Assembly: GCF_019970045.1 (NCBI RefSeq)
Contig: NZ_JAHXYI010000008.1
Coordinates: 186,001-250,000 of the forward strand
Origin: Chryseobacterium sp. GVT01B
GTDB taxonomy: Bacteria; Bacteroidota; Bacteroidia; Flavobacteriales; Weeksellaceae
Length of the DNA: 64,000 bases
Direction: 5' to 3'
Program-made: the position numbers and the translations under genes
Part shown: one piece after another, positions 7,988 through 16,596 of the stretch
Numbering within the stretch: position 1 is the first letter of the stretch
Layout: each line of letters opens with the position of its first letter
Notes under the pieces: generated by a model
What the model was told of the DNA's origin: nothing
The model's input: the letters and a program-made list of their open reading frames with translations, nothing else
The model's database searches: none

Positions 7988-8172
7988 TATTGCCCTTTAG
8001 GTTTTGAAGGCTTTGCAGCCGGCTTATTATCGCTTGCTTTCTTGACTACTTTCTGTCCGTTATACGAACTTTTAACATGAGCTTTTTCAAATTTAATGCC
8101 CATTTCCTTCAAAACACTTTTCAGTGCACTCAACTCCATAGAATTTTTAGGATGTACTATGATAGATTCCAT
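7987..8172 (-). CDS. Small DUF2683-like protein
   Basis: This 61-residue protein has the pattern MESIIVHPKNSMELSALKSVLKEMGI, which matches small DUF2683-type proteins of Bacteroidota as I remember them, followed by a Lys/Ala/Pro-rich tail. It is translationally coupled to lspA (one-base overlap). Function unknown. Confidence 0.75.
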   Translation of the reverse strand: MESIIVHPKNSMELSALKSVLKEMGIKFEKAHVKSSYNGQKVVKKASDNKPAAKPSKPKGQ

Positions 8173-8189
8173 TTCTTATATTTAAATAT

Positions 8190-8435
8190 TTACATTTTGG
8201 ACAGCTCATCAAGTCTCTTTCTCTCTTTTTCAGACAGATCATTGACTCCATTTTTGCCCATCTTACTCAAAAGTCTGTCGATCTCTTTCTCCCGGTCACG
8301 TTTATCAGAATTGAACTTGTCATCAATAGTATAGTTTTTCTGCTGATCAGGAAAGAATCTGTTTTTAATCCATTCTCTGTTGAAAAACAGTAATACTATT
8401 GCGATAATAAATCCTAAAATTAATAATTCGCTCAT
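8190..8435 (-). CDS. Small single-pass membrane protein
   Basis: This 81-residue protein has one N-terminal membrane helix (residues about 3-18) and a charged cytoplasmic tail ending EIDRLLSKMGKNGVNDLSEKERKRL. That tail resembles the short C-terminal motif found on Bacteroidota rhomboid proteases, but no rhomboid core is present. It probably belongs to the operon that runs through lspA. Confidence 0.7.
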   Translation of the reverse strand: MSELLILGFIIAIVLLFFNREWIKNRFFPDQQKNYTIDDKFNSDKRDREKEIDRLLSKMGKNGVNDLSEKERKRLDELSKM

Positions 8436-8515
8436 GGGTATACATTAAAAATTAGGTTTATAAAGTATTCGTGAATACGTTATAAACCCAATATTATTTT
8501 TTACAAACCTTGCGG

Positions 8516-8896
8516 TTATTTTTGCATATTTTTCGCTTCGATGCTCAGCGTAGCGTGAGGAACGGCTAGAAGTCTTTCCTTAGGAATCAGTTTTCCTGTT
8601 ACTCTGCAAACACCATACGTTTTATTTTCGATTCTGATCAAAGCATTTTTAAGGTCACGCACGAATTTCTCCTGTCTACCTGCCAAAATAGAGTTCTGCT
8701 CTTTGCTCAGAGTTTCTGCTCCTTCCTCAAAAGCTTTAAAGGTAGGTGAAGTATCATCGGTTCCATTATTCTGGTCGTTGATAAAACTTTCTCTGATAAG
8801 CTGAAGATCTTTTTCTGCTTTTTCTATTTTTTCTTTAATGATCGCTTTAAATTCCTGTAAATCAGCATCGCTGTATCTAACTCTTTCGTCTGACAT
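8516..8896 (-). CDS. DksA/TraR-family protein
   Basis: This 126-residue protein has an N-terminal coiled coil (residues about 10-45), a linker, and a C-terminal DksA-like domain with YGVCRVTGKLIPKERLLAVPHATLSIEAK. The four-Cys zinc finger is reduced: only the first Cys of CxxC remains and the second pair is replaced by H-A-T-L. DksA-family proteins bind the RNA polymerase secondary channel. It lies 58 bp downstream of ileS on the same strand. Confidence 0.85.
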   Translation of the reverse strand: MSDERVRYSDADLQEFKAIIKEKIEKAEKDLQLIRESFINDQNNGTDDTSPTFKAFEEGAETLSKEQNSILAGRQEKFVRDLKNALIRIENKTYGVCRVTGKLIPKERLLAVPHATLSIEAKNMQK

Positions 8897-8954
8897 ATTC
8901 TTTCTCTTTTTTAATAAAATTATGAAATGGAATTTGAAATATAATAACTACATG

Positions 8955-11900
8955 TTAATTTTTTTCAACATTTATCTTAAAATTAACCTCATCTATTTCG
9001 ATTTCGTTAAAATTTGAAAGTGAAGATACAATTTCTATTTTATTTGACAAGACTTCAGAAGAAATATATTCTTCATTTTTCTTAATCTCATTCAAGAAAG
9101 GAGAACTTTCTTCTAATGTGATTGAAATTCTGTCTGTCAGTTCAAAGTCTTTATCTTTTCGCAGGTTTTGAATTCTGTTGATGAATTCTCTTGCGATACC
9201 TTCAGATTTTAGCTCATCGGTTAACGTCAAATCTAATGCCACAGTTGTTTTTCCATCAGAAGTTACAGTCCATCCTGGGATATCTTTTGTAGAAATTTCC
9301 ACATCATCAAGGGTGATTTCATATCCTTGAACGTCTATTTTTCCTTCTTTTTCAAGGCTGGAAATCTGTTCTGTAGTAAGATTGCTAATCTCGGCGCCTA
9401 CCACTTTCATGTCTTTTCCTAATTTAGGACCAAGAGCTTTGAAGTTAGGCTTTATCTGTTTTACAATTAAGTGAGATGCTTCTTCAGCATTGATTAACTG
9501 TAATTCTTTCACGTTTACTTCCTGTTTGATCAGCTCAGCAACAGCAAAAATCTGCTCTTCTGTTTTAGAATCCAGTACAGGAACCAATACTTTTTGTAGT
9601 GGCTGGCGAACTTTTACATTTTCTTTCTTTCTTAGAGAGAACACCATACTTGTAATGTTCTGAGCCAGATGTGTTTTTTCAACCAGATCCTGATCAATTA
9701 AACTTTCATCAGCTACAGGGAAGTTTGTAAGGTGTACAGATTCACAACTTTCTTTACCTGTTACTTTATTTAAATCCTGATATAACTGATCCATAAAGAA
9801 CGGAGCAATTGGAGCAGATAGCTTTGCAACTACTTCAAGACATGTGTATAAAGTCTGGTAAGCAGAGATCTTGTCATCAGAATAATCTCCTTTCCAGAAA
9901 CGTCTTCTGCATAATCTTACATACCAGTTACTCAGGTTATCATTCACAAAATTACTGATGGCTCTTGCTACTCTTGTTGGCTCATAATCTTCATAGAAAG
10001 CTTTTACTTCTTTGATCAGAAGATTCAGTTCAGAAAGAACCCATCTGTCAATCTCAGGACGGTTTTCAACTTCTTTTTCTGAATAGTTGAAGCCATCCAC
10101 ATTCGCGTATAAAGCAAAGAATGAATAGGTGTTATACAATGTTCCAAAGAACTTTCTTCTTACCTCGTCAATTCCTTCAATGTCAAACTTCAGGTTTTCC
10201 CAAGGGTTTGCATTAGAGATCATATACCAACGGGTAGCATCCGGTCCGTACACAGAAAGGGTTTCGAACGGATCTACTGCATTTCCTAAACGTTTTGACA
10301 TCTTCTGTCCGTTTTTATCCAGAACAAGACCGTTACTCATTACATTTTTATAAGCAACAGAATCAAAAACAGCAGTTCCGATCGCATGAAGCGTATAGAA
10401 CCATCCACGGGTCTGGTCAACACCTTCTGCGATAAAATCAGCAGGAAATGCTTTATTGTTGTCGATTAATTCTTTATTTTCAAAAGGATAATGCAGTTGT
10501 GCATAAGGCATAGAACCTGAATCGAACCAAACGTCGATCAAGTCGCTTTCACGTCTCATTGCTTTTCCTGAATCAGAAACCAATACTACTTTGTCTACTA
10601 CATTTTTGTGAAGATCCACAAGCTCATAGTTAGACTCAGACATATTTCCGATGATGAAACCTTTGAACGGATTTTCAGTCATCAGGCCGGCTGCAATTGA
10701 TTTCTCGATTTCGTTGTATAATTCTTCTACAGAACCAATGATTTTTTCTTCTTTCAGATCCTCTGTTCTCCAGATAGGCAACGGAATCCCCCAATATCTT
10801 GAGCGGGAAAGGTTCCAGTCGTTTACATTTTCCAACCAGTTGGAAAAACGTCCCTCTCCAGTAGCTTTCGGTTTCCAGTTGATTTCTTTGTTCAGATTAA
10901 CCAGTCTGTCTTTTACAGCAGTCATTTTCACAAACCATGAATCCAGCGGGTAGTACAATACTGGCTTATCTGTTCTCCAGCAGTGTGGATAAGAGTGGAC
11001 ATATTTTTCTACTTTGAAGGCTTTGTTTTCCGTTTTCAACAGGATCGCAAGTTCTACATCCCATGATTTCTCAGGAGCAGTTCCTTCATCATAATATTCA
11101 TTTTTGATATAAGTTCCGGAGAATACCTCAGGCACATTGTCTCCTTTGATGAATCTACCTTGTAAGTCAACCAATGGTACAAGATTGTCATTTTCATCTT
11201 TTACCAACATTGGCGGGATTTCAGGTTGAGCCATTTTAGCAACTCTCGCATCATCAGCACCGAAAGTAGGGGCAGTATGAACAACACCTGTACCGTCCTC
11301 TGTTGTTACAAAATCTCCAAGGATTACTCTGAATGCATTTTCAGCATTGTCGTTTGGTGTAAACCAAGGAACTAATTGCTCATATCTCGTGTCAACAAGT
11401 TTTTCCCCTGTGAATTCTTTTAAAACCTTGAAAGGAATTACTTTAGTTTCCGGAGTGTAATTGGCAAAATCTTCATCAGTACCTTCTGTATATTTTTTAC
11501 CGAAAACTTTAGGTAAAAGAACTCTTGATAAAACAACAGTTACTGGTTCAAATGTATATTGATTGAAAGTTTTAACTACAACATATTCAATATCTCTACC
11601 TACAGTAAGAGCGGTATTGGATGGAAGCGTCCATGGAGTCGTCGTCCAGGCAAGGATATGAACATCCCCGTCAACATCATTGAATAATGCTGAAGAGTCT
11701 TTTTTCACTTTAAACTGAGCCACAACCGTTGTGTCTGAAACGTCACGGTATGTCCCGGGCTGATTCAGCTCGTGAGAAGAAAGTCCTGTTCCTGCTTTCG
11801 GTGAGTAAGGTTGAATGGTGTATCCTTTGTACAACAAGTCTTTGCTATACAATTGCTTCAATAACCACCAAACGGTTTCCATATATTTTGACTTGTACGT

Positions 11901-12350
11901 GATGTAAGGATCATCAAGGTCTACCCAATATCCGATTTTCTCTGTAAGGTTATTCCATACATCGGTATAACGCATTACCGCTTCACGACAAGCTTTGTTA
12001 TAGTCTTCAATAGAGATTTTTTTGCCAATATCTTCTTTCGTGATTCCTAACTCTTTTTCTACACCCAGTTCCACAGGAAGACCATGCGTATCCCAGCCTG
12101 CTTTACGGAAAACCTGTTTCCCGTTCTGCGTCTGGTAACGGCAGAAAATATCTTTCAATGCTCTTGCCATTACGTGGTGAATTCCAGGCATACCGTTTGC
12201 TGAAGGCGGACCTTCATAAAAAACAAACTCAGGATTTCCCTGACGAATCTCAACACTCTTATTGAAAGTTTTATTTTGTTTCCAAAATTCCGCTACATTC
12301 TCTGCTACGTCAATAAGGTTGAGGTTTTTGTATTCTTTAAATTGGCTCAT
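8955..12350 (-). CDS. ileS: Isoleucyl-tRNA synthetase, type-2-like with altered HIGH motif
   Basis: This 1131-residue class I synthetase charges tRNA-Ile. Order: N-terminal catalytic part with GPPSANGMPGIHHV (residues 47-60), the CP1 editing domain with WTTTPWTLPSNTAL (near 237), the KMSKS loop KNGQKMSKRLGN (near 688), then the anticodon-binding region and a long C-terminal extension. The first motif reads G-I-H-H (residues 56-59) rather than H-I-G-H, the swap described for some type-2 IleRS. Its -7 box TAAATTTG lies 36 bp upstream. Confidence 0.97.
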   Translation of the reverse strand: MSQFKEYKNLNLIDVAENVAEFWKQNKTFNKSVEIRQGNPEFVFYEGPPSANGMPGIHHVMARALKDIFCRYQTQNGKQVFRKAGWDTHGLPVELGVEKELGITKEDIGKKISIEDYNKACREAVMRYTDVWNNLTEKIGYWVDLDDPYITYKSKYMETVWWLLKQLYSKDLLYKGYTIQPYSPKAGTGLSSHELNQPGTYRDVSDTTVVAQFKVKKDSSALFNDVDGDVHILAWTTTPWTLPSNTALTVGRDIEYVVVKTFNQYTFEPVTVVLSRVLLPKVFGKKYTEGTDEDFANYTPETKVIPFKVLKEFTGEKLVDTRYEQLVPWFTPNDNAENAFRVILGDFVTTEDGTGVVHTAPTFGADDARVAKMAQPEIPPMLVKDENDNLVPLVDLQGRFIKGDNVPEVFSGTYIKNEYYDEGTAPEKSWDVELAILLKTENKAFKVEKYVHSYPHCWRTDKPVLYYPLDSWFVKMTAVKDRLVNLNKEINWKPKATGEGRFSNWLENVNDWNLSRSRYWGIPLPIWRTEDLKEEKIIGSVEELYNEIEKSIAAGLMTENPFKGFIIGNMSESNYELVDLHKNVVDKVVLVSDSGKAMRRESDLIDVWFDSGSMPYAQLHYPFENKELIDNNKAFPADFIAEGVDQTRGWFYTLHAIGTAVFDSVAYKNVMSNGLVLDKNGQKMSKRLGNAVDPFETLSVYGPDATRWYMISNANPWENLKFDIEGIDEVRRKFFGTLYNTYSFFALYANVDGFNYSEKEVENRPEIDRWVLSELNLLIKEVKAFYEDYEPTRVARAISNFVNDNLSNWYVRLCRRRFWKGDYSDDKISAYQTLYTCLEVVAKLSAPIAPFFMDQLYQDLNKVTGKESCESVHLTNFPVADESLIDQDLVEKTHLAQNITSMVFSLRKKENVKVRQPLQKVLVPVLDSKTEEQIFAVAELIKQEVNVKELQLINAEEASHLIVKQIKPNFKALGPKLGKDMKVVGAEISNLTTEQISSLEKEGKIDVQGYEITLDDVEISTKDIPGWTVTSDGKTTVALDLTLTDELKSEGIAREFINRIQNLRKDKDFELTDRISITLEESSPFLNEIKKNEEYISSEVLSNKIEIVSSLSNFNEIEIDEVNFKINVEKN

Positions 12351-12386
12351 TGTAAATATCTCAATATCGTTGATTAATTAAGTCTG

Positions 12387-12394
12387 CAAATTTA
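12387..12394 (-). promoter_or_regulatory. ileS promoter -7 box (TAAATTTG)
   Basis: Exact TAnnTTTG match on the reverse strand, 36 bp before the ileS ATG, identical in sequence and spacing to the trpS box. Confidence 0.6.
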
Positions 12395-12553
12395 CTAAAA
12401 TTTGTCGGTTTATAATATATGTTTTATTTTGATATCATCTATTAAAAAGTTCAATTTCAGAAATATAATAAAGAAAGTGGGAGAAAGTGAATGGTGAATG
12501 GTGAATAAGTGAATCTTCCTGACTGTATTTCATATAAAATTTAATGCGATTTA

Positions 12554-12622
12554 TTCAATAGGAGTGGGCTTTAGCCCGCTTAAATAATAAAAACATATCC
12601 AATGGCTTTAGCCAAAACCTAA
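12554..12622. repeat. Dispersed double-palindrome repeat, copy 2
   Basis: Same organisation as the copy at 6559: TTCAATAGGAGTGGGCTT start, GGGCTTTAGCCC palindrome, AT-rich spacer, TGGCTTTAGCCA palindrome, AAACCTAA end. The two outer parts are nearly identical while the spacer differs. Confidence 0.85.
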
Positions 12623-12804
12623 TGATTACGCAAAGTTCGCAAAGATCTTATGAATGGGTTAAAATTGTTTGCAAAGGCGTTTCACTCAGCAAAAGAAATC
12701 TGTGGTTAAGAAAACAAAGGTGATTCTTAAAAATGAATATCCCAACAACTGCTTATTGGCCAGAATTTTGTACATTTAAATAGATCTATAAACCCAAATG
12801 CTGT

Positions 12805-14496
12805 ATGAAAACCTTTTATCAACTGATGCTTTTTGTCTACTTTATCAACACAAGCATTATTGTACAGGCTCAAAATAATTACCCTCAGAATTATTTCCGA
12901 AATCCATTAAACATTCCTATGCAACTTGCAGCCAATTTTGGTGCGATCCGTACGAATCATTTTCACATGGGACTGGATCTAAGAACCAATAGTCAGGAGA
13001 ATTTGCCGGTTTTAGCAGCTGCAGAAGGGTATGTCAGCAGGATAAAAGTAGAGCGTTACGGATTTGGAAATGCCATATATGTTACTCATCCCAATGGTTA
13101 TACTACCGTGTATGCCCATCTGAACAAATACTTCAATAAGCTTGATGAATATGTAAAGGCTAGACAATATAAAGATGAAAAGTGGGAGCAGGATATAAGT
13201 TTTCAACCAGGACAGTTTCCGGTAGAGAAAGGACAGCAAATTGCATCGAGTGGAAATACGGGAGGCTCCGCTGGTCCACATTTACATTTTGAAATAAGAG
13301 ATACCAAAACAGAAGAATGTCTTAATCCATTGCTTTTCGGTTTTGCTATTCCTGATAATATAGCTCCAATTATCAGTGGATTGTATTGGTATGACAGACG
13401 TTTCAGTACCTACGAACCTGGTGCTAACGGAATTGCAGTGAAAAAAGCAGGAAATGTTTATACTTCTAACCTTGTTAAGGTGAACTCTCCTGAAATAAGT
13501 TTCGCCATTAAGGCAGTAGATAAGGCCAATCAAGGGTTTAATCTTGGAATTTATAATGCAGAACTATTGATGGATGGCAAGCTGATTTACAGTTTTAAAA
13601 TTGATAAAATCCATTATGATGACACCCGCTATATTAATGGCTGTATAGATTATACCAAATTCATCAGGGATAAAATGGGAATTCAGCACCTGGCTGATTT
13701 ACCAGGAATGAGACTTCAGAATTACAGGACCCCGGATTTGACTGGGATTATCAATCTTCAGGATGAGGAGGTTCATAACATTGAAATAGTCCTGAAAGAT
13801 ACAAAGGGAAATACAAGTCGGTTAACAACAAAACTTCAGTTAAATAAAGTTTCAGACAAAGTATCTTCTACAGGGAAGATTGTAATGCCTAATGAAGGAA
13901 AAACAATCTCCACCGAAAATGCAGAGATTAACTTCAGCAAAAATGCACTCTACGATGCTGTAAATTTCAATGCCTATGAAAAACCGGATACAGATCCAAA
14001 TGCTGTTTCAAATAGCATTATTCTACAAAGTCCGTACATTCCGGTTCAGGGCGAGTATACCTTGAAAATAAAACCCAATAGAAAGTTATCTGATGCTGAA
14101 AGGGATAAAGTCGTTATCCTCCTTGATTATGGAAGTGATAAGAATGTGGTAAAAGCAAAATGGAATGGTGGCAGGGCAGAAGGGCAGTTCAACAGATTGG
14201 GCACAGCAAAATTATTAATAGACAATACGCTGCCGTCTGTTTCCTCAGGATGGGCTGAAGGGGCATTGGTAAACAGCATCTCTTTATTGTTAAAAGGAAC
14301 AACGAAGGTTGGAGATATTATTTCATTCCGGGCTGAGCTGGATGGAAAATGGCTTCGCTTTGCCCGAGTAAAAGATAATTTTGTCTACACCTTTGATGAA
14401 AAATGCCCGAAAGGATCAGGATCTCATACTTTAAAAGTAACCACCATCAATACTGCCGGAAATACCAATACACAAACTTTTGCCTTCCAGAGATAA
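12805..14496 (+). CDS. Exported M23-family (LytM) metallopeptidase
   Basis: This 563-residue protein has a signal peptide ending near IVQAQ. The LytM domain (residues about 38-175) has the zinc ligands in NHFHMGLDL (His and Asp) and GPHLHFE (HxH), with VYAHLNKY and VEKGQQIASSGNTGGSAGPH between them. M23 peptidases cut peptidoglycan cross-bridges, or act as amidase activators when ligands are lost; here the ligands are present. The remaining 390 residues look beta-rich and match the usual long Bacteroidota M23 architecture. Confidence 0.92.
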   Translation: MKTFYQLMLFVYFINTSIIVQAQNNYPQNYFRNPLNIPMQLAANFGAIRTNHFHMGLDLRTNSQENLPVLAAAEGYVSRIKVERYGFGNAIYVTHPNGYTTVYAHLNKYFNKLDEYVKARQYKDEKWEQDISFQPGQFPVEKGQQIASSGNTGGSAGPHLHFEIRDTKTEECLNPLLFGFAIPDNIAPIISGLYWYDRRFSTYEPGANGIAVKKAGNVYTSNLVKVNSPEISFAIKAVDKANQGFNLGIYNAELLMDGKLIYSFKIDKIHYDDTRYINGCIDYTKFIRDKMGIQHLADLPGMRLQNYRTPDLTGIINLQDEEVHNIEIVLKDTKGNTSRLTTKLQLNKVSDKVSSTGKIVMPNEGKTISTENAEINFSKNALYDAVNFNAYEKPDTDPNAVSNSIILQSPYIPVQGEYTLKIKPNRKLSDAERDKVVILLDYGSDKNVVKAKWNGGRAEGQFNRLGTAKLLIDNTLPSVSSGWAEGALVNSISLLLKGTTKVGDIISFRAELDGKWLRFARVKDNFVYTFDEKCPKGSGSHTLKVTTINTAGNTNTQTFAFQR

Positions 14497-14560
14497 AAAT
14501 TGTGGTAGAAATCATGAATACATTTTACATGAATACATCTTACAATCATGTAATTTTAAA

Positions 14561-14568
14561 TAAATTTG
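14561..14568 (+). promoter_or_regulatory. Promoter -7 box (TAAATTTG) at the head of the flexirubin cluster
   Basis: Exact TAnnTTTG match ending 20 bp before the TTG start of the AMP-binding gene, the first gene of the pigment cluster. Confidence 0.5.
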
Positions 14569-14588
14569 CTCTTTAAAAATTAAAATCA

Positions 14589-15881
14589 TTGGAATTTCAT
14601 CCGTCAATCGAGAAAGCAGGCATTCAGGAAATCAAAATATTTCAGGAAGAAAAACTTCATGGACTTTTGACTTATCTTGAAGCTCATTCACCTTTTTATC
14701 AGAAACTGTTTAAAGAAAATAATATTCATATTGCTGACATCCGTACTTTGGAAGATCTTCAGAAGATTCCTACCACAACGAAGAATGATCTTCAGCAGTA
14801 TAATCATGATTTTTTTTGCATAACACCGGATAAAATTGTCGATTACAGTACCACTTCCGGAACGTTGGGAGATCCGGTTACTTTTGGACTTTCGGATAAT
14901 GATCTTGAAAGGCTGGCTTATAATGAAGCAATATCATTTGCCTGTGCAGGAATTCAGAAAGGAGATGTTGTTCAGATGATTACTACCATAGACAAAAGGT
15001 TTATGGCGGGACTCGCTTACTTTCTTGGCTTAAGAAAAATGGGCGCAAGTGTAGTGAGAATGGGACCTGGAATTCCCGAACTGCAATGGGATTCTATTTT
15101 CAGATACAAACCAAAATACCTGATTACTGTTCCTTCTTTTCTGTTGAAAATGATTGATTATGCCGAGAAACATGGATTGGATTATAAAAATTCAAGTGTT
15201 TATGGAGCTGTATGTATAGGAGAAAGTATCAAAAGTCAGGATTTTACAGATAATATTCTTTCGCAGAAGATCAAAGAAAAATGGGATATAAAACTTTTTT
15301 CCACTTACGCTTCTACCGAAATGAGTACTGCTTTCACAGAATGCGAATTCCAGATCGGAGGACATCACCACCCGGAATTAATTATTACCGAAATTCTGGA
15401 CGATAACGGAAATCCAGTTAAAGAAGGAGAAAGTGGAGAACTTACGATCACAACTTTAGGTGTTGAAGCCATCCCTTTGCTAAGATTTAAAACCGGAGAT
15501 ATTGTAAAAGCACACCATGAGCCATGCCAGTGTGGAAGAAATACGATGAGGTTAGGCCCTGTAGTAGGAAGGAAACAGCAGATGATAAAATATAAAGGAA
15601 CAACGCTGTATCCGCCGGCAATGAATGATATTTTAAATGATTTCAACAATATTTTATGCTATCAGATTGTTATTCAGGCCAACGAAATAGGTCTTGACGA
15701 AATTATCATTAAACTAAGTACAGAAGAAGAACATGACAGCTTTGTGAATGAAGTGAGGGACCACTTCCGTGCAAAATTGAGAGTAAGCCCGAAGATTGAA
15801 ATCATTGATTTTGATATCCTGTCCAAAACGGTTTTCAATCCAAACAGCAGAAAACCAATCACTTTTATTGATTTGAGATAA
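14589..15881 (+). CDS. AMP-binding acyl-activating enzyme (phenylacetate-CoA-ligase-like), flexirubin starter activation
   Basis: This 430-residue adenylate-forming enzyme has the P-loop STTSGTLGDPVTF (residues about 93-105), the A5-type motif STYASTEMS (about 238), and the hinge LLRFKTGDIV followed by GRNTMRLGPVVGRKQQMIKYKG. A compact C-terminal domain follows, as in PaaK-like ligases. It probably activates 4-coumarate, made by the ammonia-lyase at 17949, for loading onto an acyl carrier protein; substrate inferred from context. The start is TTG: no in-frame ATG precedes conserved sequence. Confidence 0.88.
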   Translation: MEFHPSIEKAGIQEIKIFQEEKLHGLLTYLEAHSPFYQKLFKENNIHIADIRTLEDLQKIPTTTKNDLQQYNHDFFCITPDKIVDYSTTSGTLGDPVTFGLSDNDLERLAYNEAISFACAGIQKGDVVQMITTIDKRFMAGLAYFLGLRKMGASVVRMGPGIPELQWDSIFRYKPKYLITVPSFLLKMIDYAEKHGLDYKNSSVYGAVCIGESIKSQDFTDNILSQKIKEKWDIKLFSTYASTEMSTAFTECEFQIGGHHHPELIITEILDDNGNPVKEGESGELTITTLGVEAIPLLRFKTGDIVKAHHEPCQCGRNTMRLGPVVGRKQQMIKYKGTTLYPPAMNDILNDFNNILCYQIVIQANEIGLDEIIIKLSTEEEHDSFVNEVRDHFRAKLRVSPKIEIIDFDILSKTVFNPNSRKPITFIDLR

Positions 15882-15918
15882 AATTAAAAATAAAGAGTGG
15901 AAGATTTCTTTTTTATAA

Positions 15919-15926
15919 TATCTTTG
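15919..15926 (+). promoter_or_regulatory. Promoter -7 box (TATCTTTG)
   Basis: Exact TAnnTTTG match 32 bp before the ATG at 15959, so this gene may be transcribed separately from the AMP-binding gene. Confidence 0.5.
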
Positions 15927-15958
15927 AACCCTTAAATATATAAAGCTAATAAAAAAAC

Positions 15959-16561
15959 ATGAAAAAATTATTATTCTTACTCTTTGCAGTAATTGGTGTA
16001 GTGACATTTGGACAAAATCAAATTAATGTTGAATCCGGGGATTTTGACTTTCTGAAAGACCAGACAGAAGTAAATGTTCAGGTGAAATTTGAAAATGTTG
16101 CTTTTCAGGTAGAGAATTATACTGAAGCTCAATATCTGGAAAAAAGAAAAACAGAAACTGTAGCTAAAAAAGGTGAAGAAGCTTGGGGAAAATGGATAGG
16201 AGCATGGGAAACGTTTAAAAACACGGAATATTTGGATTATTTCCTGAAAGGAATCAACAGAAAGTCTAAAAAAATTGCCTTCAAAAAAGATACTCATGCT
16301 AAGTATACGCTAATTGTTGATGCAAAATGGATTTATGCGGGATGGCATGGTGGATTGATAGGACAGGAAGCTAAATTAACCTCGGATCTGATTTTCGTAG
16401 AAACAGATAATCCGTCAAATGTAGTGATGAAACTAAAAGGAGACAAAATTCTTGGAAAACCACAAAATAAAGAATTTGTAATGGAATATGGAAGAATTGC
16501 AGGGGCATATGAACAAACAGGAAAAGATTTAGGAAAAAAAATCAAAGAAGTTATAAAATAA
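15959..16561 (+). CDS. Exported protein of unknown function in the flexirubin cluster
   Basis: The 200-residue product begins with a signal peptide (MKKLLFLLFAVIGVVTFGQNQ). The mature part has a charged helical middle (YLEKRKTETVAKKGEEAWGKWIGAWETFK) and a strand-rich second half (YTLIVDAKWIYAGWHGGLIGQEAKLTSDLIFVET). No known domain recognised. Its place between pigment genes and its export suggest a role in the envelope step of the pathway, but this is only context. It ends at a bidirectional terminator. Confidence 0.75.
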   Translation: MKKLLFLLFAVIGVVTFGQNQINVESGDFDFLKDQTEVNVQVKFENVAFQVENYTEAQYLEKRKTETVAKKGEEAWGKWIGAWETFKNTEYLDYFLKGINRKSKKIAFKKDTHAKYTLIVDAKWIYAGWHGGLIGQEAKLTSDLIFVETDNPSNVVMKLKGDKILGKPQNKEFVMEYGRIAGAYEQTGKDLGKKIKEVIK

Positions 16562-16567
16562 TAAAAA

Positions 16568-16596
16568 ACGGTCTGAAAATTCAGACCGTTTTTTTA
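16568..16596. terminator. Bidirectional terminator
   Basis: Perfect 10-bp stem ACGGTCTGAA/TTCAGACCGT with an AA loop, an A-run on the left and a T-run on the right. It serves the two convergent genes ending at 16561 and 16594. Confidence 0.92.

Larger units (their letters stand above)
12351..12804. other. Intergenic region between divergent ileS and M23 peptidase genes
   Basis: The 454-bp gap holds the ileS promoter box, a short imperfect run of GTGAATG-type heptamers near 12487-12514 and the dispersed double-palindrome repeat. A further stretch (12624-12700) contains CGCAAAG-rich repeat-like sequence. No coding frame with protein character was seen. Confidence 0.7.

Noticed and set aside
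10510..10530. tRNA-like GAATCGAACC string
   Set aside because: It lies inside ileS and no cloverleaf surrounds it.
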